From: Thioglobus_B sp964566765
GTDB taxonomy: Bacteria; Pseudomonadota; Gammaproteobacteria; PS1; Pseudothioglobaceae
Direction: 5' to 3'
NCBI GenBank assembly: GCA_964566765.1
Contig: CAZMJI010000027.1
Span: forward strand, 1-14,580
Length of the DNA: 14,580 bases
Part shown: one piece after another, positions 1 to 9,028 of the stretch
How the letters are laid out: every line of letters begins with the position of its first letter
How positions within the stretch are numbered: the first letter of the stretch is position 1
Notes under the pieces: generated by a model
What the model was told of the DNA's origin: nothing
The model's database searches: none
Seen by the model: the letters and a program-made list of their open reading frames with translations, nothing else
Position numbers and translations under genes: made by a program

Positions 1-566
1 TTGTCAAACTCTCGGTAAGAAATACCAAAGGTATCGCCAGTAAACATCGAACCTGAAGCCTCATCCCAAACACAAAAGTGATGGCGCGCATGACCTGGTG
101 TGTCTAAAAATGTGAGCGTTCTACCTGATAGATCCACCGCAAAATTGTCATCCGCTTCAATCACACGAGCCTGATCAATTGGCAGAATTTCACCATAGAA
201 CTTTTTAAACTTCTCTTCGCCATATACCGCAATGGTGCCAGCAATCAGCTTTGAAGGATCCACCAGGTGTCTGGCGCCACGCGGGTGCACCACCAGTTGT
301 GCGTTTTCACACAGCTGCATCAGAGAACCTGCACCACCAGCATGATCTAGGTGTACATGGGTTGGAATGATATAACGCACATGCGAGAAATCCAAACCCT
401 GTGCTTCAAGCGCAGTTTTGATATCCGCAACCGTATGCGCAGTACCGGTCTCGATAATCGCCACCTCATCGCCTTCTCGAAGCAAATAAGAAGCAGCCAC
501 ATCATCTTGGATATAACGGGCATCAATTAAGGTAATGCCTTGACCTAGGTCGATGGTTTCACTCAT
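1..566 (-). CDS. MBL-fold metallo-hydrolase, C-terminus cut off by window edge
   Basis: About 188 residues of a metallo-beta-lactamase-fold hydrolase are visible; the gene runs off the left edge. I translated it by hand from the ATG at 564-566 and it begins MSETIDLGQGITLIDARYI. The metal-binding motif THVHLDH is at residues 69-75, a further ligand His lies in TPGHARHH (H159), and the bridging Asp is in TGDTFG (D178). These are the standard dinuclear metal ligands of the glyoxalase II-like branch of the fold, so the active site looks intact. The ATG overlaps the TAA stop of prpE by one base (TAATG) and no Shine-Dalgarno sequence precedes it, so translation is probably coupled to prpE. Being last in a methylcitrate operon suggests a thioester or acyl hydrolase linked to propionate metabolism. 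That is inference from position; the substrate is unknown. Confidence 0.88.
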   Translation of the reverse strand, partial: MSETIDLGQGITLIDARYIQDDVAASYLLREGDEVAIIETGTAHTVADIKTALEAQGLDFSHVRYIIPTHVHLDHAGGAGSLMQLCENAQLVVHPRGARHLVDPSKLIAGTIAVYGEEKFKKFYGEILPIDQARVIEADDNFAVDLSGRTLTFLDTPGHARHHFCVWDEASGSMFTGDTFGISYREFD

Positions 567-2443
567 TAGCGCTGTGCGTTTTTGTCTTTAATTTCATCTA
601 AGATGGCCGGATCGTCAATGGTTGAAGGTACCACGTACTCCTCACCATCAACGATTTGACGCATGGTTTTTCTTAGGATCTTGCCCGATCGGGTTTTTGG
701 TAGACGATCAACGATCAAACTTTCCTTATAGCAAGCCACCGCACCAATTTTCTCACGCACCAATTGCACCAACTCTTGTTGAATCTCAGCTACATCGGTC
801 TCAACACCGGCTTTAAGCACCACAAAACCCAGTGGCATTTGACCCTTAAGCTCATCAGTTCGACCAATCACCGCGCACTCAGCCACGGCTTCATGCTTAC
901 CCACAATCTCTTCCATTTCACCGGTTGACAGACGGTGACCCGAGACATTAATCACATCATCGGTACGACCCATCACAAACAGGTAGCCTTCGTCATCAAT
1001 ATAACCACCATCGCCACTGGCATAAAAACCTGGGAAAGTCTCTAAATAGCCAGATTTAAAGCGATCCATATCACCCCAAACCGTGGTTAGAGAGCTTGGC
1101 GGCATTGGCAATTTCACCGCGATATTACCCTGTACACCAGGGCCTACTTCTTGACCATTGTCGTCTAGGATACGCACATCAAAACCTGGTACTGGCACAG
1201 TAGCCGAACCTGGTTTCACTGGCATTAATTCCACACCGGTCATATTGGCGGCAATTGCCCAACCAGTTTCTGTCTGCCACCAGTGATCAATCACCGGTAC
1301 GGTAAAGTGTGAAGTCAGCCACTCATAAGTTGGTGGATCTAGACGCTCACCCGCAGCAAATAGGTATTTCAGTGACGACAAGTCATATTTTTTAATAAAC
1401 TCGCCGTTTGGATCTTCTTTTTTAATCGCACGATAAGCCGTTGGCGCGGTAAATAGCGCTTTAACTTTGTACTGCTCAATCACACGCCAGAAAGCGCCCG
1501 CATCCGGGGTCATGATTGGCTTACCTTCGTAGAATACCGTGGTACAACCATGTAGCAGTGGTGCATACACAATGTAGGAGTGGCCTACGACCCAACCCAC
1601 GTCCGAGGCTGAGAAGAACACATCACCTGGCTCTAAGTCATAGATGGCTTTCATTGAGTACTTCATGGCCACCGCATGGCCGCCATTTTCTCTAACCACA
1701 CCCTTAGGCTTGCCCGTGGTGCCCGAGGTGTACAAAATATACAGCAGATCATCACCTTTAACCGGCGTACAACCGACTGGCTCAGCCGCGCTAACCGCTG
1801 CTTGCCAATCCAAGTCGCGACCTTCAATTAAACTGGCAGGTGCCTGTTCACGCTGATAAACCACACAGGTTTCAACCTTGTGCTCAGCCAGCTTCATGGC
1901 CTCGTCCAGTAGTGGCTTGTACTCAATCACACGTTGGATTTCAATACCGCAAGAGGCACTCATGATCAATTTAGGCTTGGCATCGTCAATACGCACGGCC
2001 AGCTCAGGTGCGGCAAAACCACCAAACACCACTGAGTGAATCGCGCCCACACGCGCACAAGCCAACATGGCCATGGCCGCTTCTGGAATCATTGGCATGT
2101 AAACAATCACACGATCGCCCTTTTCCACGCCTTGTGCGGTTAGCATGCCGGCAATCTTAGCCACCTCATCTCTAAGCTCGCGATAGGTATAAGAGGCTTC
2201 AACGCCAGTCACAGGCGAATCATAAATCAGCGCTGTCTGCTCACCGCGACCATTTTCCACATGATAATCCAACGCCATGTGGCAGGTGTTCATCTCGCCA
2301 TCAGCAAACCAATGGTGGATACCATGCTCATCTTCTGATAAGACCTGCGTGGCAGGCTTAAACCAGTCAAGTGCCTGTGCTTTATCTCCCCAAAAAGCTT
2401 CTGGATTACTGGTTGATGCTTCTAGTTCTTGTTTGTAAGTCAT
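566..2443 (-). CDS. prpE: Propionate-CoA ligase (propionyl-CoA synthetase) PrpE
   Basis: Adenylate-forming enzyme of 625 residues, the usual length for PrpE/Acs. It converts propionate, ATP and CoA to propionyl-CoA in the cytoplasm, feeding the methylcitrate cycle. Motifs in order: the phosphate-binding loop YTSGTTGKPKG (238-248), WWQTETG (388-394), the ATP-ribose Asp region YASGDGG (474-480), GRTDDVIN (492-499), SGHRLSTGEMEE (501-512) and the catalytic lysine in PKTRSGK (K588), the site normally controlled by acetylation. The 'KGVVRENGGH' stretch after the P-loop and the operon context favour propionate over acetate as substrate. The start ATG has AGGAG seven bases upstream (2451-2455). A 39 bp gap separates it from prpF, and its stop overlaps the start of the MBL hydrolase. 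Acetyl-CoA synthetase is the main alternative reading. Confidence 0.93.
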   Translation of the reverse strand: MTYKQELEASTSNPEAFWGDKAQALDWFKPATQVLSEDEHGIHHWFADGEMNTCHMALDYHVENGRGEQTALIYDSPVTGVEASYTYRELRDEVAKIAGMLTAQGVEKGDRVIVYMPMIPEAAMAMLACARVGAIHSVVFGGFAAPELAVRIDDAKPKLIMSASCGIEIQRVIEYKPLLDEAMKLAEHKVETCVVYQREQAPASLIEGRDLDWQAAVSAAEPVGCTPVKGDDLLYILYTSGTTGKPKGVVRENGGHAVAMKYSMKAIYDLEPGDVFFSASDVGWVVGHSYIVYAPLLHGCTTVFYEGKPIMTPDAGAFWRVIEQYKVKALFTAPTAYRAIKKEDPNGEFIKKYDLSSLKYLFAAGERLDPPTYEWLTSHFTVPVIDHWWQTETGWAIAANMTGVELMPVKPGSATVPVPGFDVRILDDNGQEVGPGVQGNIAVKLPMPPSSLTTVWGDMDRFKSGYLETFPGFYASGDGGYIDDEGYLFVMGRTDDVINVSGHRLSTGEMEEIVGKHEAVAECAVIGRTDELKGQMPLGFVVLKAGVETDVAEIQQELVQLVREKIGAVACYKESLIVDRLPKTRSGKILRKTMRQIVDGEEYVVPSTIDDPAILDEIKDKNAQR

Positions 2444-2482
2444 CTTTATTCTCCTATCATTAATACTGCTTCACTGGCAATG

Positions 2483-3661
2483 CTATAACACATCCCCAGG
2501 AATATAAACCGAGCCCTTCATTAGCACTCTTGCACTACGACTCATAATTACTTTGTTGGCAATCCACTGAGTATCAGTTTGCACCGCCTCTGCGCCGACC
2601 TTTAGCGTACCAGATGGATGACCAAAAGTGACAGATTCACGCTCAACACCACCCGCTGCTAAATTCACCAAGGTGTCCGGAATAGTTGCCGCCACACCAA
2701 TGGCCACGGCTGCCGTACCCATCATCGCATGGTGCAAAAGCCCCATGGACAGAGCTCGAACATTCAGATCAATATCGCTCTCAGCAATCACTTTACCGCT
2801 GGACGAAGTGTAAGCCTGAGGCTTGCCTACAAACGCCACTTTAGGCGTGTGTTGACGCGTTGCTGCCTCTTCAAGATTGTTAATCAAGCCCATCTTAATC
2901 GCACCATGCGCGCGAATGGTCTCGAACATGGCTAAGGCTTTCTCGTCGCCATTAATGTCGCCTTGTAATTCAGCACCGGTATAGCCAATCGCATCTGCAT
3001 TTAAAAAGATGGTTGGAATGCCGGCATTAATCATGGTTGCTTTAAACGTGCCCACACCTGGTACTTCTAAGTCATCAACCAAATTACCGGTTGGGAACAT
3101 GGCATTGGCACTGTCCACGGGAGAGATAAACTCAACCTGTACTTCAGCCGCTGGAAAGGTCACGCCATCAAGCTCAAAATCGCCAGTTTCTTGTACCTGA
3201 CCACCTACCATTGGCACTTTGGCGACAATGGTCTTTTCAATGTTTTTCTGCCAAATACGCACCGTGGCAATACCGTTCTCAGGCAAGTGTTCTGCATCCA
3301 CCAAACCACTGCTGATGGCAAACGAGCCAACTGCTGCGGTTAGGTTGCCGCAGTTACCACTCCAATCCACAAAGGGCTTATCAATAGATACCTGGCCAAA
3401 CAAATAATCAACATCATGGTCGGTTTTGTCACTCTTGGCTAGAATCACCGTTTTACTGGTGCTGGAGGTTGCACCACCCATACCATCAGTCTGTTTGCCA
3501 TAAGGATCTGGACTGCCGATCACACGCAACAGCATCGCATCACGCGCCTCACCTGGTACTTGGCAAGCCTCAGGCAAGTCTGTCAGATTAAAAAATACAC
3601 CCTTACTGGTGCCGCCACGCATGTAGGTGGCTGGAATACCGATTTGTGGCGCGAAACTCAT
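2483..3661 (-). CDS. prpF: Aconitate isomerase-like protein PrpF (AcnD accessory)
   Basis: Protein of 392 residues from the ATG at 3659-3661, starting MSFAPQIGIPATYMRGGTSK. PrpF works with AcnD: it is held to isomerise the 2-methylaconitate made by AcnD so that the cycle can continue without PrpD. The fold is of the diaminopimelate epimerase type. Visible hallmarks are MRGGTSKG (14-21), GGATSSTSK with K70, and SGNCGN with C104; the last two correspond to the Lys and Cys reported as important in the Shewanella protein. The frame stays open upstream to 3754, but that extension is cysteine-rich, unlike the family, and overlaps the end of acnD. The start at 3661 overlaps the acnD TAA stop by one base and has AGGAG eight bases upstream. 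TAG stop at 2483-2485. Confidence 0.93.
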   Translation of the reverse strand: MSFAPQIGIPATYMRGGTSKGVFFNLTDLPEACQVPGEARDAMLLRVIGSPDPYGKQTDGMGGATSSTSKTVILAKSDKTDHDVDYLFGQVSIDKPFVDWSGNCGNLTAAVGSFAISSGLVDAEHLPENGIATVRIWQKNIEKTIVAKVPMVGGQVQETGDFELDGVTFPAAEVQVEFISPVDSANAMFPTGNLVDDLEVPGVGTFKATMINAGIPTIFLNADAIGYTGAELQGDINGDEKALAMFETIRAHGAIKMGLINNLEEAATRQHTPKVAFVGKPQAYTSSSGKVIAESDIDLNVRALSMGLLHHAMMGTAAVAIGVAATIPDTLVNLAAGGVERESVTFGHPSGTLKVGAEAVQTDTQWIANKVIMSRSARVLMKGSVYIPGDVL

Positions 3662-6264
3662 TAGCTGTTCTCCTGCAAAAAGTCTTGCGCAAAGCGTTGC
3701 AGAACACCGCCAGCGGCATGAATACGCACATCCGCTGCTGTATCTAGACGACACTTGACGGCAATATTAACAGTCTCACCACTCATGCGTGTCATCTTCA
3801 CATTCAGCATTGCACCTGGGGCAATCTCACCTTCTACATCAAAAGTTTCTGTACCGTCAATTTGATAAGTCTGACGTGTTTCACCAGCGGTAAATTGTAG
3901 TGGCAGCACACCCATACCCACCAAGTTAGTACGGTGAATACGCTCAAAGCCTTCAGCCACAATCACTTCAACACCAGCCAGACGCACACCCTTGGCAGCC
4001 CAGTCACGTGATGAACCTTGACCGTAGTCAGCACCGGCAATAATAATCAGTGGCTGAGCACGATCCATATAAGTTTCAATCGCTTCCCACATGCGCATCT
4101 GCTCACCTTCTGGCTCAACACGAGCCAAAGAACCTTGCTGAATCTCACCTGAGTCATCGCGACACATCTCATTGAGTAGCTTTGGATTGGCAAAGGTGGC
4201 ACGCTGTGCGGTTAAGTGATCACCACGGTGTGTGGCATACGAGTTAAAGTCCTCTTCTGGCAGGCCCATCTTATGCAGATAAGCGCCCGCTGCACTGTCT
4301 AACATAATCGCATTGGATGGCGATAAGTGGTCGGTGGTGATGTTATCACCTAGTACTGCTAAAGGACGCATGCCCTTCATGGTACGCTCACCGGCTAACG
4401 CGCCTTCCCAATACGGTGGACGGCTGATATAGGTGCTTCTGTCATCCCAATCGTACAAAGGACTGACCGCTTGGGTCGATACCTCAATATCAAACATTGG
4501 GTTGTAGATCTCATTAAACATCTCAGGCTTAACGCTGGCCTTAATGATGGCATCAATCTCTTCATCTGAAGGCCAGATGTCCTTCAACGTAATTGGATTG
4601 CCATTGGTATCTGTGCCCAACACATCTTTTTCAATATCAAAACGCATGGTGCCGGCAATGGCATAGGCTACCACCAGTGGTGGTGACGCCAAGAAAGCCT
4701 GCTTAGCATAGGGGTGGATACGACCATCAAAATTACGGTTGCCTGAAAGTACCGCAGTTGCGTACAGGTCGCGCTCAATAATCTCCTGTTGAATCACCGG
4801 ATCTAGCGCACCTGACATGCCATTACAAGTGGTACAAGCAAAACCGACAATACCAAAGCCTAGCTGCTCTAGATCACCCAATAAGTCAGCCTCTTGCAAG
4901 TACAACTCAGCCACTTTCGAACCTGGCGCAAACGAGGTTTTAACCCAAGGCTTACGCACCAAACCCAGCTCGTTAGCCTTACGTGCCAACAGGCCTGCCG
5001 CCACCACATTTCTTGGGTTGGAGGTATTGGTACACGAGGTAATCGCGGCAATAATCACCGCGCCATCTGGCATCTTGCCCTGTGCCTCTTCGGCCTGCGC
5101 TTTGTCCAGATCCTTGGCAATGCCACTGGAAGCAAGTGCAGCCGTTGGCAGGCGACGATGTGGATTAGATGGGCCCGCCATATTGCGCTCAACCGTTGAC
5201 AAATCAAAGGTTAGAACACGGTTGTATTTGGCCTCTGTCATCTCATCTGCCCAGAGGCCAGTGGCCTTAGCGTACTGCTCAACCAGGTCGATTTGCGCTT
5301 GCTCTCTACCGGTCAACTTCAGATAATCAACGGTTTGTTCATCAATATAAAACAGGCCAGCTGAGGCACCATATTCTGGTGTCATATTAGAGATGGTGGC
5401 ACGATCACCAATGGTCAGACCCTTGGTGCCTTCACCAAAGAATTCCAGATAAGACGATACCACCTTCTCATTACGCAAGAATTCGGTAATGGCTAGGACG
5501 ATATCCGTTGCGGTAATATCGGCTTTACGCTCACCAATGATGTTCACACCCACAATATCTGGTACACGCATCATCGATGGCAGACCCAACATCACGGTTT
5601 CAGCCTCTAGGCCGCCCACACCAATGGCCATCACACCCAGTGCATCCACGTGTGGTGTGTGTGAATCGGTACCCACACAAGTATCTGGGAAGGCCACGCC
5701 CTCGCGTGCTTGAATCACCGGCGACATCTTCTCCAGGTTGATCTGGTGCATGATGCCGTTACCAGCTGGAATCACGTCCACATTCTTAAAAGAGGTCTTA
5801 CACCAATCAATAAAGTCAAATCGATCCTTATTACGGCGATCTTCAACCGCACGGTTTTTATCAAACGCTTCGGGATCAAAACCTGGCGCTTCTACCGCCA
5901 AGGAATGATCCACAATCAGCTGCGTTTGCACCACAGGGTTAACCTTAGCAGGGTCGCCACCTTGGTCAGCAATCGCATCACGTAAGCCAGCCAAATCGAC
6001 CAAAGCCGTTAGGCCCAAGATATCATGACAAACCACACGAGCTGGATACCAAGGGAAGTCTAACTCCTGCTTGTTATCAATCAGCTGTTTGAGTGAGTCT
6101 GTCAGTGCTGCTGGCTCACAGCAGCGCACCAATTGCTCTGCCAATACCTTGGATGTATAAGGCAGTTTGGCATAAGCGCCAGGGGTGATATCTTCCACGG
6201 CTTGGCGCACATCAAAGTAGTCCAAGTCGCTGTCTTGAAGAGGCTTACGATAGTCTGTATTCAT
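3661..6264 (-). CDS. acnD: Fe/S-dependent 2-methylisocitrate dehydratase AcnD
   Basis: Aconitase-superfamily enzyme of 867 residues that dehydrates 2-methylcitrate in PrpD-independent methylcitrate cycles, acting with PrpF. The three cysteines that hold the [4Fe-4S] cluster are visible: C411 in SCTNTSNP, and C477 and C480 in ACTTCNG. The 'CTTCNGMSG' form differs from the CxxCIGNSG of housekeeping aconitases and fits the AcnD branch. Other hallmarks are VGTDSHTPH (197-205), SGNRNFDGRIHP (508-518), and the swivel domain with YGQGSSRDWAAKG (747-759) and EGFERIHRTNLVGMGVLP (771-788). Start ATG 6262-6264 has AAGGA eight bases upstream (6273-6277). It follows prpC by 36 bp and overlaps prpF by one base. 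A general AcnA is the alternative, but the adjacent prpF makes AcnD much more likely. Confidence 0.94.
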   Translation of the reverse strand: MNTDYRKPLQDSDLDYFDVRQAVEDITPGAYAKLPYTSKVLAEQLVRCCEPAALTDSLKQLIDNKQELDFPWYPARVVCHDILGLTALVDLAGLRDAIADQGGDPAKVNPVVQTQLIVDHSLAVEAPGFDPEAFDKNRAVEDRRNKDRFDFIDWCKTSFKNVDVIPAGNGIMHQINLEKMSPVIQAREGVAFPDTCVGTDSHTPHVDALGVMAIGVGGLEAETVMLGLPSMMRVPDIVGVNIIGERKADITATDIVLAITEFLRNEKVVSSYLEFFGEGTKGLTIGDRATISNMTPEYGASAGLFYIDEQTVDYLKLTGREQAQIDLVEQYAKATGLWADEMTEAKYNRVLTFDLSTVERNMAGPSNPHRRLPTAALASSGIAKDLDKAQAEEAQGKMPDGAVIIAAITSCTNTSNPRNVVAAGLLARKANELGLVRKPWVKTSFAPGSKVAELYLQEADLLGDLEQLGFGIVGFACTTCNGMSGALDPVIQQEIIERDLYATAVLSGNRNFDGRIHPYAKQAFLASPPLVVAYAIAGTMRFDIEKDVLGTDTNGNPITLKDIWPSDEEIDAIIKASVKPEMFNEIYNPMFDIEVSTQAVSPLYDWDDRSTYISRPPYWEGALAGERTMKGMRPLAVLGDNITTDHLSPSNAIMLDSAAGAYLHKMGLPEEDFNSYATHRGDHLTAQRATFANPKLLNEMCRDDSGEIQQGSLARVEPEGEQMRMWEAIETYMDRAQPLIIIAGADYGQGSSRDWAAKGVRLAGVEVIVAEGFERIHRTNLVGMGVLPLQFTAGETRQTYQIDGTETFDVEGEIAPGAMLNVKMTRMSGETVNIAVKCRLDTAADVRIHAAGGVLQRFAQDFLQENS
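3670..3674 (-). promoter_or_regulatory. Ribosome binding site deciding the prpF start
   Basis: On the minus strand AGGAG lies inside the last codons of acnD, eight bases before the ATG at 3659-3661. It supports that ATG over in-frame starts further upstream. It also means that, although stop and start overlap (TAATG), prpF can initiate independently as well as by coupling. Confidence 0.75.
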
Positions 6265-6300
6265 CAGTGTTGTCCTTAATAATCTCTATACGCTAAACCA

Positions 6301-7431
6301 TTAGCCTCTGCTGGCAATTGGCTCTACCTTTCTTAGGCTTGGACCAATGTAGTCGGCATTCGGTCGAATAATACGGTTGTTTGCTCTTTGTTCAAAGATA
6401 TGCGCACACCAGCCAGTCACACGTGAACACACGAAGATTGGGGTAAACAGCTTGGTTGGAATACCCATAAATTGATAAGCTGACGCATGGAAGAAGTCAG
6501 CATTGGCAAATAGGCCTTTTTCACGCTTCATCACCGCTTCCACGCGCTCTGATACCGCGTATAAGTGTGTGTCGCCAACCATGTCTGATAGCTTCTTAGA
6601 CCAGCCTTTAATCACCGCATTACGTGGATCAGACTCGGTATAAACCGCATGACCAAAGCCCATGATGAGCTGCTTAGTCGCCAGCATATTCATAATGGCA
6701 TCTTCTGCCTCATCTGCGGTTTGCCACTGATCAATCATGTCACTGGCTGCCTCATTGGCACCACCATGTAGTGGACCACGTAGCGTACCAATGGCACTGG
6801 TGACCGCAGAATGGATGTCTGATAAGGTTGAGGCACAAACACGAGAGGCAAAAGTTGAAGCGTTAAACTCATGCTCAGCATAGAGAATCAGTGACACACT
6901 CATTACCTGTGCATGCAACTCACTTGGTTTCTCACCATGCAGTAGATGCAGGAAATGACCACCGATTGAATCATCATCAGTCTCCACTTCAATACGTTTG
7001 CCATTGTGGGAATACTGGTACCAATAGTTAATAATTGATGGGAAAGCGGCCAGCATGCGGTCAGCCTTATCAGTCTGCTGAGAAAAGTCTTCTTCCATCT
7101 CTAAGTTGCCTAGCATTGAGCAACCGGTACGCAACACATCCATTGGATGCGCTTCTTTTGGAATGTTCTCCAACACCACCTTTAGCTCTGGTGATAGACC
7201 TCTTAGAGTCTTCAACTTAGCGATATAAGCATCTAGCTCTGCTTGTGTTGGCAAGTTGCCATGTAGAATTAAGTATGCCACTTCTTCGAAGCTGGCGTTT
7301 TCTGCCAAATCAACCACGTCATAACCGCGATAAGTTAAGCCTGAACCGCTAACACCAACCGTTGAAAGGGATGTTTCACCTGCGCTTTGACCACGAAGAC
7401 CTGCGCCACCTACTTTTTTTGCTCCACCCAT
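6301..7431 (-). CDS. prpC: 2-methylcitrate synthase PrpC
   Basis: Citrate synthase-family enzyme of 376 residues, close to the usual length of short PrpC proteins. It condenses propionyl-CoA with oxaloacetate to 2-methylcitrate. The catalytic triad of the family can be seen: H222 in GPLHGGANEA, H261 in MGFGHAVY and D312 in NADFFHASAY. TYRGYDVVDLAE (33-44) and the C-terminal FEQRANNRIIRP (346-357) are also typical. It lacks the longer N-terminal domain found in hexameric gammaproteobacterial GltA, which together with the operon favours PrpC. The ATG at 7429-7431 is one base after the TAA of prpB, with AAGGAG seven bases upstream (7439-7444) inside the prpB 3' end, so the two genes are tightly coupled. 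Confidence 0.94.
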   Translation of the reverse strand: MGGAKKVGGAGLRGQSAGETSLSTVGVSGSGLTYRGYDVVDLAENASFEEVAYLILHGNLPTQAELDAYIAKLKTLRGLSPELKVVLENIPKEAHPMDVLRTGCSMLGNLEMEEDFSQQTDKADRMLAAFPSIINYWYQYSHNGKRIEVETDDDSIGGHFLHLLHGEKPSELHAQVMSVSLILYAEHEFNASTFASRVCASTLSDIHSAVTSAIGTLRGPLHGGANEAASDMIDQWQTADEAEDAIMNMLATKQLIMGFGHAVYTESDPRNAVIKGWSKKLSDMVGDTHLYAVSERVEAVMKREKGLFANADFFHASAYQFMGIPTKLFTPIFVCSRVTGWCAHIFEQRANNRIIRPNADYIGPSLRKVEPIASRG

Positions 7432-7432
7432 G

Positions 7433-8305
7433 TTATTTCTCCTTGTTAAATAGTTCGTCTAATTTTTGTTCATATTGATGATAATCCAAGAAATCATACA
7501 ATTCCATACGCGTTTGCATGGTGTCTACCACCGCTTTTTGATCACCATCAGCCAAAATGTTTTGATACACATTTAGTGCCGCCTTACTCATGGCTCTAAA
7601 CGCACTAAGCGGATACAGCACCATGTCCACACCCGAGTCATGCAGTTCGCTCTTGTTAAATAGTGGCGTCGCACCAAACTCGGTAATGTTAGCCAGGATT
7701 GGCACATCCACCGCACTTGAGAAGGCCTGATATTGCTCTAAGCTATTCAATGCTTCTGGGAAGATCATATCGGCACCTGCCTCCACAAACGCTGCCGCTT
7801 TTTCTACCGCTGACTCCATGCCTTCTACGGCTAGGGCATCGGTTCTGGCCATGATCACAAAGTTCTCATCGACTCGAGCATCTACCGCTGATTTAATACG
7901 CTCACACATTTCTTCGGTTGAGACAATCATCTTATTTGGGCGATGACCACAACGCTTTTGAATCACTTGGTCTTCAATGTGGATCGCCGCCACATTGGCA
8001 CGTTCCATTTCACGCACACAGCGAGCAATGTTAAAGGCGCCACCCCAACCAGTATCGACATCCACCAATAACGGTAGATCTGAGGCATCGGTGATACGCT
8101 TGGCATCTTCTAGTACATCATGCAACGTGCTAATGCCCAAATCTGGCGTACCCAGTGAACAGGCTGCAACGCCACCACCCGATAGATAGATGGCCTTATG
8201 ACCTACCTTCTGCGCCATAATCGCACTATAGGCATTGACAGTTCCAACCACTTGTAGTGGCGCCTCATTGGCCACCAGGTCTCTAAATTTTTTTCCTTGA
8301 CTCAC
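7433..8305 (-). CDS. prpB: 2-methylisocitrate lyase PrpB
   Basis: Isocitrate lyase/PEP mutase-family enzyme of 290 residues. It splits 2-methylisocitrate into pyruvate and succinate, the last step of the cycle. The signature KRCGH is at residues 117-121 with catalytic Cys C119. Mg2+-site acids are visible as D55 (GTPDLG) and D82/D84 (VDVDTGWGG). Length and motif positions are a few residues shorter than the E. coli enzyme. The start codon is GTG (8303-8305), chosen because AAGGAG lies seven bases upstream at 8313-8318 and because MSQGKKFRDL is the expected N-terminus. It follows the regulator gene by 16 bp, so it is probably made from the same transcript, and its stop is one base before prpC. 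Confidence 0.95.
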   Translation of the reverse strand: MSQGKKFRDLVANEAPLQVVGTVNAYSAIMAQKVGHKAIYLSGGGVAACSLGTPDLGISTLHDVLEDAKRITDASDLPLLVDVDTGWGGAFNIARCVREMERANVAAIHIEDQVIQKRCGHRPNKMIVSTEEMCERIKSAVDARVDENFVIMARTDALAVEGMESAVEKAAAFVEAGADMIFPEALNSLEQYQAFSSAVDVPILANITEFGATPLFNKSELHDSGVDMVLYPLSAFRAMSKAALNVYQNILADGDQKAVVDTMQTRMELYDFLDYHQYEQKLDELFNKEK

Positions 8306-8312
8306 GTTATTA

Positions 8313-8318
8313 CTCCTT
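8313..8318 (-). promoter_or_regulatory. Ribosome binding site for the GTG start of prpB
   Basis: Minus-strand AAGGAG, seven bases before the GTG at 8303-8305 and in the 16 bp gap after the regulator stop codon. It is the strongest evidence that prpB uses GTG and not a later ATG. Confidence 0.8.
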
Positions 8319-8321
8319 GTG

Positions 8322-9023
8322 TTAAGCTGTGTGTTGACATTGTTCTTCTAGGCCGCCACGCTCAAGCATGGCATCGACCAGACGCCAAGAATGGTGCACA
8401 TGGCGCCTCATTAAAATCTCAGCAAATTCTGCATCTCGATCACGAATGGCATCCACAATCGCACGGTGCTCATAAAGCGCGTTTTCCGGGCGCAGTGGCA
8501 AACGGCTGGTGCGATGACGACACATTCTCAGTAGTTGATACAACTGGTTCTCTAAATATTGAATGAGTTGCGTATTGCCGCATTTAGAGAAAATATAGTA
8601 ATGAAAATCTGGATCACCCTCTTCTTGAAAGTACACCTTGCCGTCAGCATCATTAATCGAAGCTTCGTGCTGGTCTAATAGACGGTACAGGTTATCGACC
8701 TCATCTTCGGACATGACTTGGGTGGCCAGACGCGTGGCAAAGCCCTCCATGGCCTCACGCATTTGATAGACTTCGCGCATCTTTTCCCGATCTAACACCA
8801 CCACGCGCATGCCAGCATGCGGGGTGCGGGTCACCAGATTAATGGCCTCTAATCGTTGTAAGGCCTCACGTAATGGGCCGCGACTAATGTCATAACGCTT
8901 GGCCAGATCAGTCTCACCCATCTTTTGACCCTGAGGCGTGACACCGGTCACAATATCCTCTTTGATGCGTAAAAACACCTGATCAGATAAGGTTCCTGGC
9001 TTATTGTTAGTCTCGATCACCAT
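8322..9023 (-). CDS. GntR-family (FCD domain) transcriptional regulator of the prp operon
   Basis: Regulator of 233 residues with an N-terminal GntR winged helix-turn-helix (about 11-75, core ETDLAKRYDISRGPLREAL) and a C-terminal all-helical FCD ligand domain. Likely FCD metal ligands are D137 and H141 (DPDFH), H186 (EHRAI) and H208 (RRHVHH). FCD proteins commonly sense carboxylic acids, so a methylcitrate-cycle intermediate is a reasonable ligand. GntR-type regulators of prp genes are known in proteobacteria as an alternative to the sigma54-dependent PrpR. It is the first gene of the operon, 16 bp before prpB, and two matching operator-like sites lie upstream of it, so autoregulation is likely. 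The ATG at 9021-9023 has only an A-rich stretch and no clear Shine-Dalgarno, which could keep regulator levels low. Target and ligand are inferred. Confidence 0.9.
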   Translation of the reverse strand: MVIETNNKPGTLSDQVFLRIKEDIVTGVTPQGQKMGETDLAKRYDISRGPLREALQRLEAINLVTRTPHAGMRVVVLDREKMREVYQMREAMEGFATRLATQVMSEDEVDNLYRLLDQHEASINDADGKVYFQEEGDPDFHYYIFSKCGNTQLIQYLENQLYQLLRMCRHRTSRLPLRPENALYEHRAIVDAIRDRDAEFAEILMRRHVHHSWRLVDAMLERGGLEEQCQHTA

Positions 9024-9028
9024 CTTTT

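Noticed and set aside
3662..3754. N-terminal extension of PrpF by 31 residues
   Set aside because: The frame is open but encodes a Cys/Arg/Ser-rich stretch unlike the family, lies inside acnD, and the start at 3661 has a good ribosome binding site and a typical PrpF N-terminus.
4817..5326. Open frame of 169 codons on the plus strand
   Set aside because: It lies wholly inside acnD on the other strand, has no recognisable domain or ribosome binding site, and is explained by acnD codon use. The same holds for the other short plus-strand frames within the prp and transporter genes.
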